A DNA stretch of 64,000 bases from Acidobacteria bacterium Ga0077534 (GTDB taxonomy: Bacteria > Acidobacteriota > Blastocatellia > Pyrinomonadales > Pyrinomonadaceae), in assembly GCA_001464455.1 (NCBI GenBank), contig LNEI01000018.1, positions 310,001-374,000 of the forward strand. Reading direction: 5' to 3'. The position numbers and the translations under genes are program-made. The notes beneath the pieces are model-generated. The model saw only the letters and a list, made by a program, of their open reading frames with translations. It searched no databases and was not told where the DNA came from. Below, piece after piece: positions 60,722 through 64,000 of this stretch (its first letter is position 1; every line of letters starts with the position of its first letter).

Positions 60722-61402
60722 ATGTTAGTTTTTGGAAAGATAATGCTGGGAATGCTTGCCATCGTGGCCATCGGATGCGGCGTGGCGAGTTCTGGCAAAA
60801 CTACCGATCTTCGCGACATCGCTCCAGTCGAGACCGAGACCGCCGCTCAGAAGGGTATGCAGACGGCAGTATTTGCGGGCGGGTGTTTCTGGGGCGTCGA
60901 GGCTGTTTTTGAGCATGTCAAAGGGGTCGTCGATGTTAAGAGCGGGTACGCGGGCGGCGATGCCGGGAGCGCGAACTACGATAAGGTGAGTGCCGGCGAG
61001 ACTGACCATGCTGAGGTGGTCGAGGTAGTTTACGACCCGACGAAGGTGACATATACGCAGTTGCTGACGATCTTTTTCTCTGTAGCTCACGATCCGACGC
61101 AGCTGAACCGACAGGGGCCCGACGTCGGGCGGCACTATCGCTCAGCGATCTTCTATGCAGACGAAGAGCAGAAGAAAACGGCCGCCGCCTACATCGAGGC
61201 TATCGACCGTTCAAAGGCTCTTCCGAAACCGGTAGTCACCGAGGTCGTTCCGCTGGTCAAATTCTTCGCCGCCGAGGGCTACCATCAGGACTATATGAAA
61301 AAGAATCCGACTCAGCCTTACATCGTTGCTCACGACCGGCCCAAACTTGAGGACCTGAAAAAGCGTTTTCCTGAGTTCTACGTTCAGAAATACTTCCGCT
61401 AG
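60722..61402 (+). CDS. msrA: Peptide methionine sulfoxide reductase MsrA, lipoprotein form
   Basis: A 226-residue enzyme that reduces methionine-S-sulfoxide. The catalytic Cys is in GGCFWG (about Cys55), followed by VEAVFEHVKGVVDVKSGYAGG and HYRSAIFY. The N-terminus is a lipoprotein-type signal (LGMLAIVAIGC), so it works outside the cytoplasm. ATG 60722 is preferred because TATAAT at 60694-60699 would put transcription start after the earlier ATG codons. No resolving Cys is seen at the C-terminus. Confidence 0.88.
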   Translation: MLVFGKIMLGMLAIVAIGCGVASSGKTTDLRDIAPVETETAAQKGMQTAVFAGGCFWGVEAVFEHVKGVVDVKSGYAGGDAGSANYDKVSAGETDHAEVVEVVYDPTKVTYTQLLTIFFSVAHDPTQLNRQGPDVGRHYRSAIFYADEEQKKTAAAYIEAIDRSKALPKPVVTEVVPLVKFFAAEGYHQDYMKKNPTQPYIVAHDRPKLEDLKKRFPEFYVQKYFR

Positions 61403-61980
61403 AGCCTCTTAAGCGAGCGAAGTATCTTTTCCGTATCGGCGAGCGAGATCATCGCCATGTCGGGATCATCTTTTTCCTCGCTGCCGTAAAAGCCGATGTA
61501 ATGAAAGGCGGTCTTGCCGGCATTGAACCATTCGGTCATCACATAATTCTTCAGCTTCTGCCCGTCGGTGTCCGGGTCCTTTGGCTCGTAGTAAAGATGG
61601 ATCTTACCAAGTGAAGACGTTATCGTCTTAGCCCCGTCATACATCAGATCACCTAGGCCGTCGAATCCTGCTTCGAGCGCAAAACGCTGGGTCTTGCCAT
61701 TTTCAAGCTTTCGCGAATAGACCACGATGAATTCCCGCTCATGAATGGCGACGCCGCGGCCCAGCTTCGAATGCACTTTCTCAACCTTAAACCCGGTCGG
61801 AAGCCACGTCGGCAAGGCGATGGCCGTTACCTTCTTCGCCGCAAGCAACTGATCCATTTGTGCCTTTGACACGCCGGGGAAACTCGCCCCTCCGGCCTTC
61901 GAACCGCCCGCCTGGGCTGCTGCGGAAGCCGCAAAGACAAGTGTCAATAGAAATAGTAGAAGAGACTTTTTAGTTGTCAT
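61399..61980 (-). CDS. Secreted hypothetical protein
   Basis: A 193-residue exported protein (signal peptide KKSLLLFLLTLVFAASAAAQ, then a Gly-rich linker). The mature domain, with PTWLPTGFKVEKVHSK, EFIVVYSRKLENGKTQRF and FDGLGDLMYDGAKTITS, is not recognised. ATG 61980 shares its first base with the last base of the pepT stop, so it is expressed with that peptidase gene. It is convergent with msrA (4-bp overlap). Confidence 0.6.
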   Translation of the reverse strand: MTTKKSLLLFLLTLVFAASAAAQAGGSKAGGASFPGVSKAQMDQLLAAKKVTAIALPTWLPTGFKVEKVHSKLGRGVAIHEREFIVVYSRKLENGKTQRFALEAGFDGLGDLMYDGAKTITSSLGKIHLYYEPKDPDTDGQKLKNYVMTEWFNAGKTAFHYIGFYGSEEKDDPDMAMISLADTEKILRSLKRL

Positions 61981-63299
61981 TATTTTGATTCGGCCCATAT
62001 CTGCACTAAGTGTACGAGCATTTCAGTCGATTTTTCGAGCCCCTTCCGCGAGTTCCACTCTAGTTTTCCGTGGAAATTATGCCCGCCTGTAAAAATGTTC
62101 GGGGTCGGCAGGCCACGAGCCGTTAAACGGGAACCATCAGTTCCGCCGCGGATCGGTTTCATTTTTGGCGTTACACCAGCACGCTGAGCGGCTTTCCGGG
62201 CGTTTTCGACAAGTTGCGGATGTTTTTTCAGCTCTTCTTTCATGTTCAGATAGCCAAGGCGAACTTCCATTTCGCCCCCGACTTTCGGAAACTTTTTCTT
62301 CGTTTCCTCGAGCATCGCACGGATCATTTTCTCCTGTTCATCGACACCTGACATATCAAAATTGCGTAGCAGTACACGCACGACCGACGTTTCAATATCA
62401 AGCGTAGAGTTGTACGGATGCACAAACCCGTCGCGGCCTGCCGTTGTTTCGGGCCTCGGAATTTTCGGATCATTGAATCGTGAAAGAAAATCCGCTGCGG
62501 CAAACGAAGAGTTGACCAAGATGTCCTTAGCATAGCCCGGATGCGTGGACATTCCGCGAAATGTTATCGTCGCGGTCTTGGCGGTCCAGGTCTCGTCCGA
62601 GATCTCGCCGAGTTCGCCGCCATCGACCGTGTATGCGTATTTCGCACCCCAGCCTTCGATATCAAAAAGCTCCATCGGCCCGCCAACCTCCTCATCCGGT
62701 GTGAAGGCGATCGCGATGTTTCCGTGCTTGAGCTGCGGATTCTGCTTTAGGGTATCGATCATCGCCATCAGCTCAGCGATCCCGGACTTGTCGTCCGAAC
62801 CAAGCAGCGTCGTACCGTCAGCGGTAATTATGTCGTCACCGATCAACTCTTTTAGCGCCGGATTCTTTTCCACCGTGATGACCTGCGTTTTATCGTTCGG
62901 CAAAACGATGTCGCCGCCCTGATAATTCTTATGAATGATCGCGTTAACGTTCGCTCCGCTCACTGCAGGAGAGGTGTCCATGTGAGCAAGAAAACCGATC
63001 GTCGGCGCTTTGGAATTGTCCGGCAGATTCCCCACGACCAGCCCGTAAACAATACCCTCTTTGCTGATACGAACGTTCTGTACCCCAAGCGCCTTCAGTT
63101 CACTCTCCAGCAACCTCGCCAGCACCAACTGCTTCTCCGTGCTAGGAAACTTGCCAGCCTCCTCAGCCGATTGCGTGTCGATCTTGATATACCGTAAGAA
63201 TCGGTCCATCGCAGACTCGGTCGGAGCTTTCTGCTGAGCCATGCCCGCGATCGCCAGGGTAAAAAGAAAGGTCAAACTTAGTAATATTTTCATAACCAT
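61980..63299 (-). CDS. pepT: Exported tripeptide aminopeptidase-like M20B peptidase
   Basis: A 439-residue zinc peptidase. Metal ligands are visible in LAHMDTSP (H106, D108), LLGSDDKSG (D170), DEEVGG (E203/E204), TVDGGELGE and TGGHNFHG. RGGTDGSRLTARGLPTPNIFTGGHN is the strongly conserved PepT block near the C-terminus. Unlike the cytoplasmic enzyme, it has an N-terminal signal peptide (MKILLSLTFLFTLAIAGMAQQ), pointing to the periplasm. It is followed by the secreted hypothetical gene. Confidence 0.9.
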   Translation of the reverse strand: MVMKILLSLTFLFTLAIAGMAQQKAPTESAMDRFLRYIKIDTQSAEEAGKFPSTEKQLVLARLLESELKALGVQNVRISKEGIVYGLVVGNLPDNSKAPTIGFLAHMDTSPAVSGANVNAIIHKNYQGGDIVLPNDKTQVITVEKNPALKELIGDDIITADGTTLLGSDDKSGIAELMAMIDTLKQNPQLKHGNIAIAFTPDEEVGGPMELFDIEGWGAKYAYTVDGGELGEISDETWTAKTATITFRGMSTHPGYAKDILVNSSFAAADFLSRFNDPKIPRPETTAGRDGFVHPYNSTLDIETSVVRVLLRNFDMSGVDEQEKMIRAMLEETKKKFPKVGGEMEVRLGYLNMKEELKKHPQLVENARKAAQRAGVTPKMKPIRGGTDGSRLTARGLPTPNIFTGGHNFHGKLEWNSRKGLEKSTEMLVHLVQIWAESK

Positions 63300-63336
63300 T
63301 TAGTGTTGCGCAGTGACGTTTCGGATGCTTGCAATG

Positions 63337-64000
63337 TTAGTTTTGAGAAGTCTCAAGTGAGAATTCGTTGATCTGCGGATAGCCGTTTGCTACGGGTATC
63401 GTTCGCGATTCGTCGGTTCCTCGTAGGTTGAAGAGGATGTTTCCCGTGCCTCGCTCTCTGATGTAAAACTGAAACGCTCCTTTTTGACCAAATCCTGAAA
63501 GAGCGTGATCGTTCGCAAGATCAGGCAGGCGCACCCGGAATTTTCCGTCCTCGCCTACCTCAACAGCGTCGATCCTCGTAGGGCCGATCAGGCAATCAGC
63601 AATTCCAAAAAATTCACATTTCCAGTTAGCCCAGTACTCGACCGTCAGCCGCGCATCTTTCCTCGGCAGCATTTCAGGCGATGTGATCACGCCTCGATAC
63701 TCGATGGGCCGTGAACGCCTTAGCCGCACCCGCAAAACACGCCCGTTTTTCTCGACTTCCGGGACGTCAAACGTCTGTGTCCGGCAGCGTGAACCACGAA
63801 TTATGATCTTCAACGTCCTGGCCGCCATTCCATCCCGAACGGTCGGGATCTCGTACATATCAAAGCGGGCGTCAGTTTTAACAAACCCGCTGTATCCGCC
63901 AAATTGCCCCGTTATCAGATACTCAACCGACATCTCACCGGGCGAACACGAGCCGCCCATTTGCAGGATATACGGCTTCGGCGACTGGCCGTATGAGATA
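63337..64000 (-). CDS. C-terminal part of a probable secreted protein (5' truncated by window edge)
   Basis: The frame is open through the window edge (visible residues begin ISYGQSPKPYILQMGG), so only the last 220 residues are seen. The segment is beta-rich (VEYLITGQFGGYSGFVKTDARFDMYEIP, ARTLKIIIRGSRC, GRVLRVRLRRSRPIEYRGVITS). This pattern suggests carboxypeptidase-regulatory-like or Ig-like surface domains, but I cannot name the family. The C-terminus ends SLETSQN. Confidence 0.5.
   Translation of the reverse strand, partial: ISYGQSPKPYILQMGGSCSPGEMSVEYLITGQFGGYSGFVKTDARFDMYEIPTVRDGMAARTLKIIIRGSRCRTQTFDVPEVEKNGRVLRVRLRRSRPIEYRGVITSPEMLPRKDARLTVEYWANWKCEFFGIADCLIGPTRIDAVEVGEDGKFRVRLPDLANDHALSGFGQKGAFQFYIRERGTGNILFNLRGTDESRTIPVANGYPQINEFSLETSQN

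Overview
The window (about 54% GC by eye, compact, with many ATGA-type gene overlaps) looks like a chromosomal segment of an Acidobacteriota member, probably class Blastocatellia and near the Pyrinomonadales. This is inferred from the mix of secreted Asp-box and sortilin-like propeller proteins, secreted S9 and PepT peptidases, a bifunctional AroD-AroE protein, a small Pro/Lys-rich secreted peptide and a type IV pilin. No rRNA or phage genes and no complete insertion sequence were seen. One tRNA (Val, CAC) is present.

Layout. 1-6.5 kb: the end of a membrane glycosyltransferase-like gene, an acetyl-CoA-synthetase-like gene carrying three separate repeat insertions (one breaks the frame), a DUF488 gene and a secreted propeller protein. 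6.6-13.8 kb: type II NADH dehydrogenase, a ParE-type toxin-antitoxin pair, a ThiF-like enzyme, a zinc-ribbon protein, AroDE, a TspO-like membrane protein, tRNA-Val and a pilin. 14-20 kb: MoxR/DUF58, a 700-bp field of stacked palindromic repeats, then an ECF sigma / zinc anti-sigma / DUF4097 operon. 20-31.5 kb: SbcC-like ATPase, RNase HI, an Asp-box propeller, PrmA, a 21-bp tandem repeat array, Era, a TPR protein and an RsbV/RsbW-like pair. 31.5-41.2 kb: aroA-aroK, BON and LysM proteins, an ArsR/SRPBCC divergent pair, nadB, an acyl-CoA ligase, a cytochrome c and an epimerase. 41-49.8 kb: a kynurenine-pathway region (kynU, an APH-like kinase, formate dehydrogenase, kmo, a cyclase-family formamidase candidate, plus an ACMSD-type decarboxylase). 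49.8-64 kb: a large sortilin-like protein, an S9 peptidase, 3-hydroxyanthranilate dioxygenase, a methyltransferase, DUF1697, an alcohol dehydrogenase with a RidA-like deaminase candidate, MsrA, an exported PepT and a truncated gene.

Two themes stand out. First, the segment encodes most of a tryptophan/kynurenine catabolic route. A formate dehydrogenase gene sits 3 bp upstream of kmo, as if the formate released from N-formylkynurenine were captured; nadB shows that NAD can also be made from aspartate. Second, the DNA is full of modular palindromic repeats. They occur between genes, inside reading frames (the synthetase gene and the DUF1697 gene) and in leader regions. Two leaders, upstream of the synthetase gene and of nadB, share a consensus-like promoter followed by the same precisely spaced set of mutually complementary GTGGAACG/CGTTCCAC segments, with compensatory changes in a third copy. 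This is the best candidate in the window for an undescribed structured element.
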